The position numbers were made by a program, and so were the translations under genes. Shown here one piece after another: positions 22,465 to 31,839 of a DNA stretch of 38,346 nucleotides (position 1 is the stretch's first letter; each line of letters begins with the position of its first letter). This stretch comes from Lachnospiraceae bacterium (GTDB taxonomy: Bacteria > Bacillota > Clostridia > Lachnospirales > Lachnospiraceae), in NCBI GenBank assembly GCA_024687125.1, contig JAILFA010000086.1, positions 1 through 38,346 on the forward strand, given 5' to 3'. Below the pieces are notes generated by a model, which saw only the letters and a program-made list of their open reading frames with translations, was not told the DNA's origin and made no database searches.

Positions 22465-25400
22465 ATGAAAAACATCAATTGGAGCAAATTGATTGCGGTC
22501 GTATTATCTGTCTTCATCGTGACACAGTTCGTCGAGGTGTCATTCCTGGCCGCGCGCCGATTCGGCGGCAGTTCCAGTTCGGACGCCACAGAGGCGAACG
22601 GCGTTGCCGGACTATACGAAGGCCTTCTGACTGCAGTGGGTGAAGACAACGGGCTGATCATGAGTTCCAGGGCGGCGGGAGAGGGCGCAGTAACCGCGCG
22701 TGTTGGTGAAGGAAATGTGTGGAGCCTGGGTACTATTGCCCCGGGCAATTTGACTGACCTTTCTGTGAGTATCACGTTCTCTTTGGCAGAAGGTGAAACG
22801 ATACCAGCAGGAGAATCTTTTGAATTCAGTTTGCCTACAGACTTTGTTACATCAGAAGCCACGATAACTTCTGGATTATTGGGTAATGTTAGTGTTAGTG
22901 GTACGAGTGCTACAGTTTCTTTTGATTCAGGCTGGACGGAAGGGGATTGCACCGTTAGTATTAATGGGCTCGATTATGTGGGTGAACTTGAAGCAAAGCA
23001 GACTGCCGAGGATACAACCTTATCAGCGGTTACCTGGACTATTGTAAGCGGAAGTGAGGCCACAATCCTGCTTCCAAAGACGGATTATGTGGAGCCGCCA
23101 ACAGATCTTGAACCGCCAACGGATCCTTCATCCGGAAATGATCCGAATTCGACATCGCCTGCAACGACACAGGAAACGACATCGACAACAACACCAGCAA
23201 CAACACCGGCAACTACGACAACGATCACTGTGGCTGTTCAGGATAACGCGGAAACGCCTGCGGCACTGGGATCTGCAGGATTTCTGCTGAAGAGAAGTGA
23301 CACCGCAGACGGTGAGTTTGCTGACTATGCAACAATTCCAGTAACATCTACCGCCGGGGCGACACAGGCAGTGGCTGATGGATATTATCAGCTGACCCAG
23401 AATGCCAGTCCTGTTGCAGATGGTTATACTGCTTTCACCGGCACGATCTCTTTCAGTGTGGCTGACGGCGTGATAACGGCAAGTAATGGCGACGGATGGA
23501 CATTTGATGAAGGAACGTTTACGGTAACGAATCCGGCAGAAGCTGTTATCAGTCAGCAACCGGTCAGACTTGGGGCAAATAGATCTAACAATGCGACTAC
23601 AGCAGTTTCACTTACCGGAACAACAAAAAAGGTCAGCGGTTCCTATACAACATCAGTTCTGTCCGGAAATACTATTTCCGGTGTGGCGGCGAATGATCTG
23701 CTGAAGATGGATTTCAGCGTTGTCCTTTCAGGCTATGGCACCGGAACCTCTTTGGCGACAGCTAGAACGATTACAATCACGCTTCCGGAAACTTGGACAT
23801 ATACCGGGACTGCAGTAACTAATGAGCCTATTATTGCTAGCGATAATACAGTGAATACGGATCCGTTGGTCACATACAGCATCGCCAACGGTGGGAGCAC
23901 AATTACAGTTGTAAGAAGAGCGTTGTCAGATGGCGAAACAATAAATCCCCCTCTTTCCGGAGTATTCAGTGTTTCTGATATTCAGGTTGGTGCAACGGTT
24001 GCCGGAAATATGACATGGACAGATGACACATCTGCGACTGCACATACTGTTACGGCAACTGCAGCGGCTTCTTCCAACGCATCGATCCGGATAACACGGA
24101 ATACAGCGGTTCCTTATGTTTCCGGTGGGACTGTTCAGGTGATGGAAACACCTCTTACCGGTACCGGAAGCACATCGATAGTAGCTAGTTTTGATGTTTA
24201 TACCAAGTCGGGAACACAATATACAAAAATTACAACTGCAACTGCTTCAACTGATCCTGCTACAGGAATCGCCACAATCACCGGGCTTACAAGCGGGACA
24301 GATTATTATATCAAGGAAACAACATCATTAACCTATACCGATGCCCGTTATGACGGCAAGGCGGATTATGCTTATGAAAGAGATAGTTCGACTGCTGTTG
24401 TCAGAGAGAATGATTATTGGAAAATCACCGCAAGCGCCGGCACGAAAGAAATTGTTTTGAATGACAATCCGGCATATGCAATCAAGTTGGTTAACGGCTC
24501 GGCGGCACCGATTGCCGGACAGAGCATGAGACTTGCAGGAGCGGCTGGAGCCTTTTATCAGAAAAGAAGTACAACAACGGATCCGGCGATTACATTTAAT
24601 GAAGCCGGAACACAGGCCGACTGGACGACTACTTCCTCTGTGGCGGGGGCGGTTTTCAACGGAGAATTGATTGCTGGCAAAACATACACGCTTACTGTTC
24701 CATCGGCGGATGGTGCAAGCACGGAAAACTATACCCTTTCGGTGGATGTTACGACAGGTACTGTAACACAGACGGGGGGAACAGCGGCTGATTTTGCTTA
24801 TTCCAATGGTGTTGTGACGATCAGACGCGCGATCACGACGGGCAGCATGGACTTCCAGTTGACGGACGCTACGAGCGGATCGGCAATCACCACAGGCGGA
24901 GCGGCGTTTAAACTGTATACGAATTCCGGCTGTACATCGGATTCCGGGATTACTGTTACTGTCACGAACAGTACCGGTCATGTCACGGCAACCATTCCTG
25001 CGGGAACATATTATCTCAAGCAGGATGCCAACAAGGCACCCACTGGATATGAGGATATTTCTACAGCGCAGCAGATAGATGTATCTGGTGCAGGAGTGAT
25101 CACCTATCCGTCAACCGCTGTCTGGGATACTACGGGTACTACCAAAAAACTCAAGTATACTCGGATCAAGCCCACTTTGACTATCAGTCGAACGGGAGGA
25201 TCAGGGGTCGCTTATGGTGTATTTACGGAGACCGGCACCACACCGGTTGAAACATTGACATTAAACAGCAGTGGAACATATACAGTCTCGGAGTCAACGA
25301 ATCTGCAGTGGAACACGCCTTATTACATCGAGGATACGGCTGCCACCACGGTGGTAGGAAGAGATGAGGCGAGTCACGGTCCGATCGTTTTTAAACCGGA

Positions 25401-26970
25401 TATGGCTTCGGGCACGCTGTCAAGTGGCAGCACATATACCGCGACACCTGGGACCATGACGATCGCGGTGAACATCGTACCGGGCGTAGAGGCTCGCCCG
25501 ACCTTTACTCTGAAGAGGATCAAAGCGAGTTCCACAACAGAAACAGAGGCGGTGAGCGGGGCTACGGTTGATGTTACCGGTGTCTTCGCAGGAAACGCGA
25601 CATCGCAGACACTGACCTTTACGACCGGAACTGACGGTACTCCCACCGCGATTCCTACGGGCTTCCTCGTGGGGCAGACCTATACGGTGACAGAAAGGAC
25701 GGCTTCTGCAACGGGGTATACAAGGGTGATATTCAAGTTGACTCTTACCAGTGCGACGACTGTTAGGCTTGACCCACCCGACGGTTCTACGTCCATCAGC
25801 GGGCAGGCAACGGCCAGCGGGCTGGCAATCACCATGACCGAGACGATCGTGACTTCCTCCGTCAAGATCAGGATGGAGGTATGCACTTACGAGCGGGGCG
25901 AGAAATTTGAGGATCATGTGGACAGATCCGCTGAGATTAAAACGGCGCCGAGCGGCTTTGCCTTCAAGGTATATACAAATTCCGATGCGTCAACAGAGTA
26001 CAAGGGTCCCGACAACAAGACGCTCGGAACTCTTGCGACGGACAGCAGCGGCGATGTCGAGATCAAGAACCTGCCGGATGGTACCTACTATCTGAAGTAT
26101 TCCGGAACTGTGAGCGATTCAGATGCCAAGAAGGCGACGGCTGTTGAAGCTGATACGAAGTCTATCTTCAAGATTGTAATTTCGAACGGGCAGCTCACGA
26201 GCGACAAGGTGACCAAGGCCAATGATTCCGGCACCTGGAGAGCTAAGGACGGCAAGATCCAGGCATTCCTCAAGCAGGGTTCGATCAAGCTGACAGCCTC
26301 TTCGGACAAGAACTATTATATTTATCGTCTTTACAGTGGCAGCGACAAGGAGACGAATGACAAGAGGTCGGATGCCAAGATGAAGGGCGAGACTAAGAGT
26401 TTCTCGGACGACAAGAGCAAGTTTATCAAGATAGCCGGTCTGGGCGATCTGTTCTTTGACGCGCTGGAGTATTTGGACGGTCTGTTCACGCTCAAGGCGC
26501 TTGCTGCGGAGGATGCCAAGACGATCGAGTATCCCAATGACTCCGGAACAACGTGGGAACTGATCGGTTCCGTCAAGCCCGGCAAGGGCAGCACTTCGGA
26601 TCTTGAGGGGCTCATTGCCGGACAGGCCTACCTGATCCGTGAGGGTGATAGTGAGAGCAAGTCTGATTCCGACAGATATTATCTCGCGACAGCAACAACC
26701 TCCGGCAAGTCGCTGGCGACGGTGGCGGCGAGCAACAGCAGCGCAAGTACTGCCACCACTGCCAATAAAGCAAATACAAACACTGGCACAGGAACAGGTT
26801 CCGCCAGTGGCAGTGGCAAGGGCTCAAACGCCGGCGGTGCGCGCGGTTCCGCGACAGGAGATGCCGGTGATCTGTGGCTCCACCTGATCATCATGCTGAT
26901 CGCCTTTGATGCTCTGGCGGCGGATCTGCTCTACATCAGCAGGAAGAAGCAGGTCGTACGGAGAAGATGA
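22465..26970 (+). CDS. Giant sortase-anchored surface protein with SpaA/Cna-B-like domains
   Basis: A 1501-residue exported protein. Residues 1-31 form a signal peptide (MKNINWSKLIAVVLSVFIV). An N-terminal adhesin-like region is followed by a Thr/Pro linker (about 220-260) and several prealbumin-like repeats marked by strands such as YYIKET (about 612), GTYYLKQD (about 848) and GTYYLKY (about 1206). The C-terminus has Ser/Gly/Thr-rich wall-spanning sequence, SATGD (1462-1466), a hydrophobic helix and the basic tail RKKQVVRRR. This is a sortase sorting signal lacking the usual Leu-Pro. Codon use is visibly more AT-rich than the neighbours, suggesting transfer or relaxed selection. The sortase upstream is the likely partner. 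Confidence 0.88.
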   Translation: MKNINWSKLIAVVLSVFIVTQFVEVSFLAARRFGGSSSSDATEANGVAGLYEGLLTAVGEDNGLIMSSRAAGEGAVTARVGEGNVWSLGTIAPGNLTDLSVSITFSLAEGETIPAGESFEFSLPTDFVTSEATITSGLLGNVSVSGTSATVSFDSGWTEGDCTVSINGLDYVGELEAKQTAEDTTLSAVTWTIVSGSEATILLPKTDYVEPPTDLEPPTDPSSGNDPNSTSPATTQETTSTTTPATTPATTTTITVAVQDNAETPAALGSAGFLLKRSDTADGEFADYATIPVTSTAGATQAVADGYYQLTQNASPVADGYTAFTGTISFSVADGVITASNGDGWTFDEGTFTVTNPAEAVISQQPVRLGANRSNNATTAVSLTGTTKKVSGSYTTSVLSGNTISGVAANDLLKMDFSVVLSGYGTGTSLATARTITITLPETWTYTGTAVTNEPIIASDNTVNTDPLVTYSIANGGSTITVVRRALSDGETINPPLSGVFSVSDIQVGATVAGNMTWTDDTSATAHTVTATAAASSNASIRITRNTAVPYVSGGTVQVMETPLTGTGSTSIVASFDVYTKSGTQYTKITTATASTDPATGIATITGLTSGTDYYIKETTSLTYTDARYDGKADYAYERDSSTAVVRENDYWKITASAGTKEIVLNDNPAYAIKLVNGSAAPIAGQSMRLAGAAGAFYQKRSTTTDPAITFNEAGTQADWTTTSSVAGAVFNGELIAGKTYTLTVPSADGASTENYTLSVDVTTGTVTQTGGTAADFAYSNGVVTIRRAITTGSMDFQLTDATSGSAITTGGAAFKLYTNSGCTSDSGITVTVTNSTGHVTATIPAGTYYLKQDANKAPTGYEDISTAQQIDVSGAGVITYPSTAVWDTTGTTKKLKYTRIKPTLTISRTGGSGVAYGVFTETGTTPVETLTLNSSGTYTVSESTNLQWNTPYYIEDTAATTVVGRDEASHGPIVFKPDMASGTLSSGSTYTATPGTMTIAVNIVPGVEARPTFTLKRIKASSTTETEAVSGATVDVTGVFAGNATSQTLTFTTGTDGTPTAIPTGFLVGQTYTVTERTASATGYTRVIFKLTLTSATTVRLDPPDGSTSISGQATASGLAITMTETIVTSSVKIRMEVCTYERGEKFEDHVDRSAEIKTAPSGFAFKVYTNSDASTEYKGPDNKTLGTLATDSSGDVEIKNLPDGTYYLKYSGTVSDSDAKKATAVEADTKSIFKIVISNGQLTSDKVTKANDSGTWRAKDGKIQAFLKQGSIKLTASSDKNYYIYRLYSGSDKETNDKRSDAKMKGETKSFSDDKSKFIKIAGLGDLFFDALEYLDGLFTLKALAAEDAKTIEYPNDSGTTWELIGSVKPGKGSTSDLEGLIAGQAYLIREGDSESKSDSDRYYLATATTSGKSLATVAASNSSASTATTANKANTNTGTGTGSASGSGKGSNAGGARGSATGDAGDLWLHLIIMLIAFDALAADLLYISRKKQVVRRR

Positions 26971-26994
26971 TAAGGATCAGAAAATAGAATTAAT

Positions 26995-27034
26995 AAACCC
27001 CGCATGAATTCACATCATGCGGGGTTTGTTTTTC
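26995..27034. terminator. Strong bidirectional intrinsic terminator
   Basis: AAACCCCGCATG (26995-27006) pairs perfectly with CATGCGGGGTTT (27016-27027), followed by GTTTTTCT on the plus strand; the minus strand runs into a T-rich stretch too. It lies between the convergent surface-protein and metalloprotease genes and should end both. Confidence 0.9.
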
Positions 27035-27064
27035 TCTTCGAACAGATTAGGAATAGTATTCTTT

Positions 27065-29440
27065 TCAGGAAGCCTGTGCTTCGGATTCTTCCGACTCTCC
27101 GGATTCTGCCTCCGATTCGGCTGTGAGCTCCGGCTCCACTTCAGGTGCCGTCTCTTCCGGCAATGCCACCTCCGGCTCCACTTCAGGTGCCGTCTCTTCC
27201 GGCAATGCCACCTCCGGCTCTGCCGCAGGTGTCGGTTCATCTGCCGGTGACTCCTCCGGCTCCACTTCAAGAGCGGGTTCTTTTGACGGTGTTTCCTCCG
27301 ATTCCGTCACGGACTCTGGTGCCGCCTCCGTTGCAGCTGCCGGTGCTTCTTCCGGCTCTGCCTCCGCGGCCTGCTCGACGGCTGCTTCGTCTGTCATATT
27401 CTCACTCGCATCGGCGTCGGCGGTCGAAACCGCAGCTTCTTCAGCCGCCTGTCCGTTCCCTGTTTTCGCTGCGAGCAGCTCCGGCTCCGACGCAGCCTCT
27501 TCTTTATCGCGACATGATCCCGCATAGTCCTGTGTCCCATTACCGACGGAGCTTTTTCCGCCTGTCTGATTCGCTCTGGTCAGATCGACAGAGGATACGA
27601 TCATACCAGCCTGATTCGGGATCTGATAGACCTCGCTGCTCTCGGTGCAGTTCCAGTCAAGCGGGCTCGAATAATCCTGCTGCTGAAAAAGAAGTGAACC
27701 GTTTGCGATCTCCAGTTCCCTGATATTACTCTGTGAATCGAGCCAGGTCAGAAAAGTGGAGACAAATGTCAGAGAACCGGTGCCGCTGTCATTGGTGTCC
27801 CCGGAATATCCGCCCTGCGCATCGGCCGTCCCCTTGATAAATTTCGCTGTGAAATCATCCGTGCCCTGATAACGCTGTCCGGAGATCTCCTGAATGATCG
27901 CATCCAGTGACTGCGCCCCCACGCTGTCTGTTCCGTGCAGCCTCTTCAGGACATCATCCATACCGCCGCGGATCACATCGACATTGACGATGTTGTCTGC
28001 GCCGATCGGTGTCTGACCTCTGTACAGTGCGTCCATATATCCGAGATAGGCGACAGCCAGATATCCGGTTACATACGATGGGTTTCCATCCTGCGTCATA
28101 TCCAGAATAAAGAATTCCGGATCCGCATCGCCGGGGGTATATATATATGCTCCGTCGGTCGTCATATACGGATTCAGGTATCCGTTCAGGACATTCTGTG
28201 TGGAATAGTCGGGATTAACCCCTTCGATCCCCAGGTTATGAAAATCCTCAAATAACGCATCTCCGGAAAACTGAAGAAATGCTTCGAGCCTGTACATATA
28301 ATTATTTTCAGCAGCAGATGCGAGTCCTTCCTTGAACCACAGCGGGTAACTCTGCCTTTCGTTGCTGGTGTCGAACATCCCGTACCGGGTATAGTCAAAC
28401 ATAAAGGCATGCAGAAGTTCATGAACGATCGTGTTATCCAGATTAGCTATTTGATAATCGGGTATCACCCATCGGCCCGTTGCCGCGTCATATTCCGTAA
28501 AGCTGGAGGCGTCCAGTCCCAGAATATTGCGCAGCTGACGCTCGTCACAGTCTGCAAAGTTAAATGCCAGAGCACTGGCAGGTGCCGGATTGCCCATGAT
28601 CTCCCCGTCTACATAATAGATATAAAGCCCGATATTGCTGCTGAGCCCCTCTCCGGGTTCAGCTGAGCCGAAGGACTGCGGGAATTTCTCCCGTAACAGA
28701 TTTGCCACCTGCGGTACCAGCGTATTCTTCAGCAGATCAATGAACTCCTCCAGAAATGCGTTGCCCAGCGTGTTGATCGCACTGTCGGCGCAGTACATCC
28801 GTACCTTGGCGGAAACAAACGGTACGGGGGCGGGTGCAGGTGTATCCTCGCCTTCGGAAGCCGGCGTCTGTTCAGCCCGCTCCGGTTCGGGGACTTCCGA
28901 CTGTTCTTCCTGCTCCGCATCAGCCTCCGGTGCCGGGGAAGGCAGAGGAAGAAGTGCGCCGAGATCAGCCGGTACACCGTTAACAGGGAAGATGTAGGTG
29001 ATGCCGGTGGCCGGATCCGCAGCAAAGATAAGCCCCTCCGGACCGACCAGCTCTGTGACAAAATCGGGAAGCCGGATCGTAAACGCTCCGGAAGCATTGA
29101 CATCTGCGACTTGATAGCCTGCAGGGATGTAGAAGATAAATGCAGGGAAATATTTCTTCCCTTTCACGGGGACTGTGACGCGGTTGCCGTGTTCATCCAC
29201 CCATATGACAGGGATATCCCAGGTGATCCCTTCCGCCGTTACGATCGTGGCGCTGGTGTCAAAGGGGACTCCCGGTACAGGTTCATCCAGTCCGGTAAGT
29301 GTAAGCTCCGTGAGTGATCTGGCAGGGCGTTCGACCTTGACAGGTTCGTCCGCCTGTGCTGCGTGTATCACCGTCCCATGTCCCAGAGTCAGGCACAGGG
29401 AAAGCAGGCAGGTCCATACTCCGATCTTTTTTATTCTCAT
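27065..29440 (-). CDS. Secreted gluzincin-type zinc metalloprotease with acidic repeat tail
   Basis: A 791-residue exported protein. A signal peptide covers about residues 1-28 (ending HAAQA). Two regions rich in Pro/Glu flank the catalytic part. The zinc site is HELLH (340-344), with the probable third ligand Glu 371 in PLWFKEGLASAAE, the spacing seen in gluzincins such as the peptidase MA group. The last 130 or so residues are Glu/Ala/Pro-rich, with a 14-residue repeat (VALPEETAPEVEPE), and end without any anchor. It may be released or bound by charge. AAAGGAG stands just before the start. It is convergent with the surface-protein gene; the substrate is unknown. Confidence 0.85.
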   Translation of the reverse strand: MRIKKIGVWTCLLSLCLTLGHGTVIHAAQADEPVKVERPARSLTELTLTGLDEPVPGVPFDTSATIVTAEGITWDIPVIWVDEHGNRVTVPVKGKKYFPAFIFYIPAGYQVADVNASGAFTIRLPDFVTELVGPEGLIFAADPATGITYIFPVNGVPADLGALLPLPSPAPEADAEQEEQSEVPEPERAEQTPASEGEDTPAPAPVPFVSAKVRMYCADSAINTLGNAFLEEFIDLLKNTLVPQVANLLREKFPQSFGSAEPGEGLSSNIGLYIYYVDGEIMGNPAPASALAFNFADCDERQLRNILGLDASSFTEYDAATGRWVIPDYQIANLDNTIVHELLHAFMFDYTRYGMFDTSNERQSYPLWFKEGLASAAENNYMYRLEAFLQFSGDALFEDFHNLGIEGVNPDYSTQNVLNGYLNPYMTTDGAYIYTPGDADPEFFILDMTQDGNPSYVTGYLAVAYLGYMDALYRGQTPIGADNIVNVDVIRGGMDDVLKRLHGTDSVGAQSLDAIIQEISGQRYQGTDDFTAKFIKGTADAQGGYSGDTNDSGTGSLTFVSTFLTWLDSQSNIRELEIANGSLLFQQQDYSSPLDWNCTESSEVYQIPNQAGMIVSSVDLTRANQTGGKSSVGNGTQDYAGSCRDKEEAASEPELLAAKTGNGQAAEEAAVSTADADASENMTDEAAVEQAAEAEPEEAPAAATEAAPESVTESEETPSKEPALEVEPEESPADEPTPAAEPEVALPEETAPEVEPEVALPEETAPEVEPELTAESEAESGESEESEAQAS
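27128..27211 (-). repeat. Two identical 42-bp coding repeats in the metalloprotease tail
   Basis: Units start at 27128 and 27170 with no differences seen, and a partial third begins at 27212. Each encodes 14 residues of the acidic tail. Perfect identity suggests recent duplication and possible length variation. Confidence 0.85.
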
Positions 29441-29565
29441 GGTTTCTCCTTTAGGCAGGGCAGACAGACGAATTTACTGAGCAATGGTTCTCGTTATATT
29501 TGAATATTACCATGTTCGGCAGCCTGCAGGCAAACATTTCCCGAGCGGTTAAGAATGATGTGCAC

Positions 29566-29594
29566 TTGCGCACAAATCCGCAACACAGTATAAT
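29566..29594 (+). promoter_or_regulatory. Putative sigma-70 promoter for purA
   Basis: TTGCGC (29566-29571), a 17-base spacer and a perfect TATAAT (29589-29594). The leader to ATG 29656 would be about 55 bases. GTGC and GCAC flank the -35 box symmetrically, but no known operator is recognised. Confidence 0.65.
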
Positions 29595-29655
29595 AGGAAT
29601 GCTGTCGGTTTTTCGGCAGATGAAATGAAAGGTGTGATTCAGGAGGACGGATATC

Positions 29656-30939
29656 ATGGTCAAAGCAGTCGTCGGAGCAAACTGGGGCGATGAAGGCAAG
29701 GGAAAATTCACGGATATGCTGGCGGAGGACGCCGACATCGTTATCCGTTTTCAGGGCGGTGCCAACGCCGGACACACGATCGTCAACAACTACGGGAAAT
29801 TTGCGCTTCACACGATGCCGTCGGGGGTCTTTCATCAGAAGATCATGAACATCATCGGCAACGGTGTGGCCTTCGATATCGAAAAGTTCATGAAGGAGCT
29901 GGACGACATCACCGGCAAGGGGGTACCCGCGCCGCAGATCATGGTGTCCGACCGCGTGCAGGTCATGATGCCTTATCATGTGCAGTTTGACACGCTCGAG
30001 GAGGCGAGACTCGCCGGGAAATCTTTCGGTTCGACCAAGTCCGGCATCGCTCCTTTCTACTCGGATAAATTCGCCAAGATCGGCTGGCAGATCAATGAAT
30101 TCTATCAGGATGACGACGTCATCCGTGAAAAGATCGCAAGGATCGCTGCGATCAAGGATGCGCTGCTGGTGAACCTTTACCATGCGGAGCCTCTGGATCA
30201 GGAAGGGATCCTCACCTGGATCAAGTCCGTGCGTGAGCGTGTAAAGCCCTGGCTCGGCAATGTTTCCCTCTATCTGGATCAGGCGATCCGCGACGGCAGA
30301 ACGATCCTGCTCGAGGGCCAGCTCGGTACGATGAAGGATCCCGATCACGGCATCTATCCGATGGTGACATCGTCTTCGCCGCTTGCGGCCTACGGCGCGA
30401 TCGGTGCCGGCATCCCGCCCTACGAGATCAAACAGATCGTTGTCGTTTCCAAGGCCTATTCTTCGGCTGTGGGTGCGGGCGAGTTCGTTTCGGAGATCTT
30501 CGATGAGGAGGCGGAGCTGCTGCGCAATCACGGCGGTGACGGCGGCGAGTACGGCGCCACGACCGGGAGACCCCGGCGCGTCGGCTGGTATGACTGTGTC
30601 GCTTCAAAGTACGGCTGCCGCCTGCAGGGCTGCACGGATGTGGCAATCTCTGTTCTGGATGCGCTGGGCTATCTCGATGAGATCCCGGTGTGCTATGCCT
30701 ATGAACTCGACGGGAAACAGATCACGGAGTTCCCGCTGACCAAAGACCTTGCCCGCTGCAAGCCGGTACTCAAGGTCTTTAAGGGATGGAAATGCGACAT
30801 CCGCGGGATCCGAAAATTCGAGGATCTCCCGCAGGAGGCGCAGGACTATGTGAACTTCATTGAGGAACAGATCGGCTATCCGGTCACGATGGTGTCCAAC
30901 GGTCCGGCCAGAGAAGATATCATCTACAGGAAAAGGTAA
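29656..30939 (+). CDS. purA: Adenylosuccinate synthetase
   Basis: A 427-residue enzyme joining IMP and aspartate with GTP to make adenylosuccinate, the first committed AMP step, in the cytoplasm. The N-terminal VVGANWGDEGKGKF holds the catalytic Asp 12 and Lys 17, and QGGANAGHTI holds His 40. Later landmarks are LLEGQLGTM and TTGRPRRVGWYD. The length is normal. It has its own promoter and a perfect AGGAGG nine bases before the ATG. It is followed after six bases by a HAD-protein gene and probably co-transcribed with the sugar and pectin genes further on, an unusual partnership. Confidence 0.97.
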   Translation: MVKAVVGANWGDEGKGKFTDMLAEDADIVIRFQGGANAGHTIVNNYGKFALHTMPSGVFHQKIMNIIGNGVAFDIEKFMKELDDITGKGVPAPQIMVSDRVQVMMPYHVQFDTLEEARLAGKSFGSTKSGIAPFYSDKFAKIGWQINEFYQDDDVIREKIARIAAIKDALLVNLYHAEPLDQEGILTWIKSVRERVKPWLGNVSLYLDQAIRDGRTILLEGQLGTMKDPDHGIYPMVTSSSPLAAYGAIGAGIPPYEIKQIVVVSKAYSSAVGAGEFVSEIFDEEAELLRNHGGDGGEYGATTGRPRRVGWYDCVASKYGCRLQGCTDVAISVLDALGYLDEIPVCYAYELDGKQITEFPLTKDLARCKPVLKVFKGWKCDIRGIRKFEDLPQEAQDYVNFIEEQIGYPVTMVSNGPAREDIIYRKR

Positions 30940-30945
30940 GACAGG

Positions 30946-31824
30946 GTGCAGACCGGAAACAGCAAGTGGATCATAGCCCGCCGCGTCGCCGCTTTCATCG
31001 CGGCGCTGAGTCTTTTAGTGCTGGCGGCTTCATCGATGATCACGCTTCTGATCGGCGGGGAAGGCAGTACGGAGCTTGCGCTTCGCCTTCTTGCGGCGGC
31101 GGTATTTTTGCCGATCCTTCTGTTTCTTTTTGCCTGGGCCATCGGCAGAGCGCCCGGCAAACCGGCGGATAACAGTTCGCAGGCCGCGGGAGACGATCCC
31201 ACGGAGGAGGAAGTGCCGCGGATCCGTACCGTGGTACTCGATATCGGCGGTGTGCTCGTGGGCTTTGACTTCCGCGAGTTCATTTCCGGCAAGGGCAACG
31301 ATGAGGAGATGACGGAGCGCATGATCGAAGCGACCGTGCACAGTCCCTGGTGGAAGGAGTACGACCGGGGCAATATGAGCGATGATGAGATCATGGACAA
31401 GTTCTGCGAGGACGCTCCGGAGATCGCAGACGATATCCGCAGAACCTTTGCCGATATCGACGGTCTGCTCACCCGCCGCGAGGAGACGATCCCCTGGATC
31501 CGCGCACTCAAGGCGGCAGGTTATCAGGTCCTCCTGCTTTCGAATTATTCCCAGCGGGCTTTGGACGGATGCCCGGGGGCGAATGATTTTCTGGATGAGG
31601 TGGACGGCGGGATCCTTTCCTTCCGTGATCATGTGATCAAGCCGGATCACGAGATCTATGAGCTGCTGATGAAGAGGTATGATCTTGTTCCGGAGGAGAC
31701 GGTGTTTGTGGATGATACACCGGCGAACATTGACGCGGCCAGGGAACTCGGCTGGTACGGAATCGTATGGGAAAACAGGCAGCAGGTGGAGGACGACCTG
31801 CATGCGCTGGGCGTGAACTGGTAG
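30946..31824 (+). CDS. Membrane-anchored HAD-family hydrolase
   Basis: A 292-residue protein with two N-terminal helices (about 10-37 and 44-66), a short acidic linker, and a cytoplasmic HAD subfamily IA domain. Motif I is VVLDIGGVLVGFD, in which Gly replaces the usual second Asp, as in YihX-type sugar phosphatases. Motif II is LLLSNYS, motif III KPDHEIY and motif IV FVDDTPANIDAA. The start is GTG at 30946, with AAAAGG upstream. Such enzymes dephosphorylate small phosphorylated sugars or nucleotides. The membrane anchor is unusual for this family. The substrate is unknown. Confidence 0.82.
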   Translation: MQTGNSKWIIARRVAAFIAALSLLVLAASSMITLLIGGEGSTELALRLLAAAVFLPILLFLFAWAIGRAPGKPADNSSQAAGDDPTEEEVPRIRTVVLDIGGVLVGFDFREFISGKGNDEEMTERMIEATVHSPWWKEYDRGNMSDDEIMDKFCEDAPEIADDIRRTFADIDGLLTRREETIPWIRALKAAGYQVLLLSNYSQRALDGCPGANDFLDEVDGGILSFRDHVIKPDHEIYELLMKRYDLVPEETVFVDDTPANIDAARELGWYGIVWENRQQVEDDLHALGVNW

Positions 31825-31839
31825 ATCGGGGGACAAAAC

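Noticed and set aside
22260..22643. A 127-codon frame crossing into the surface protein gene
   Set aside because: It crosses the promoter and the start of a well-supported gene in another frame and has no family features.
23160..23225. ACA/ACC-rich stretch as a mobile or unstable microsatellite
   Set aside because: It encodes an ordinary Thr/Pro linker of a surface protein and the repeats are irregular.
27010..27270. Arg/His-rich minus-strand frame downstream of the metalloprotease
   Set aside because: It is an alternative-frame reading of the 42-bp repeats and overlaps the bidirectional terminator.
29595..29655. Riboswitch or purine-regulated leader before purA
   Set aside because: The leader is about 55 bases with no recognisable aptamer core or terminator hairpin.
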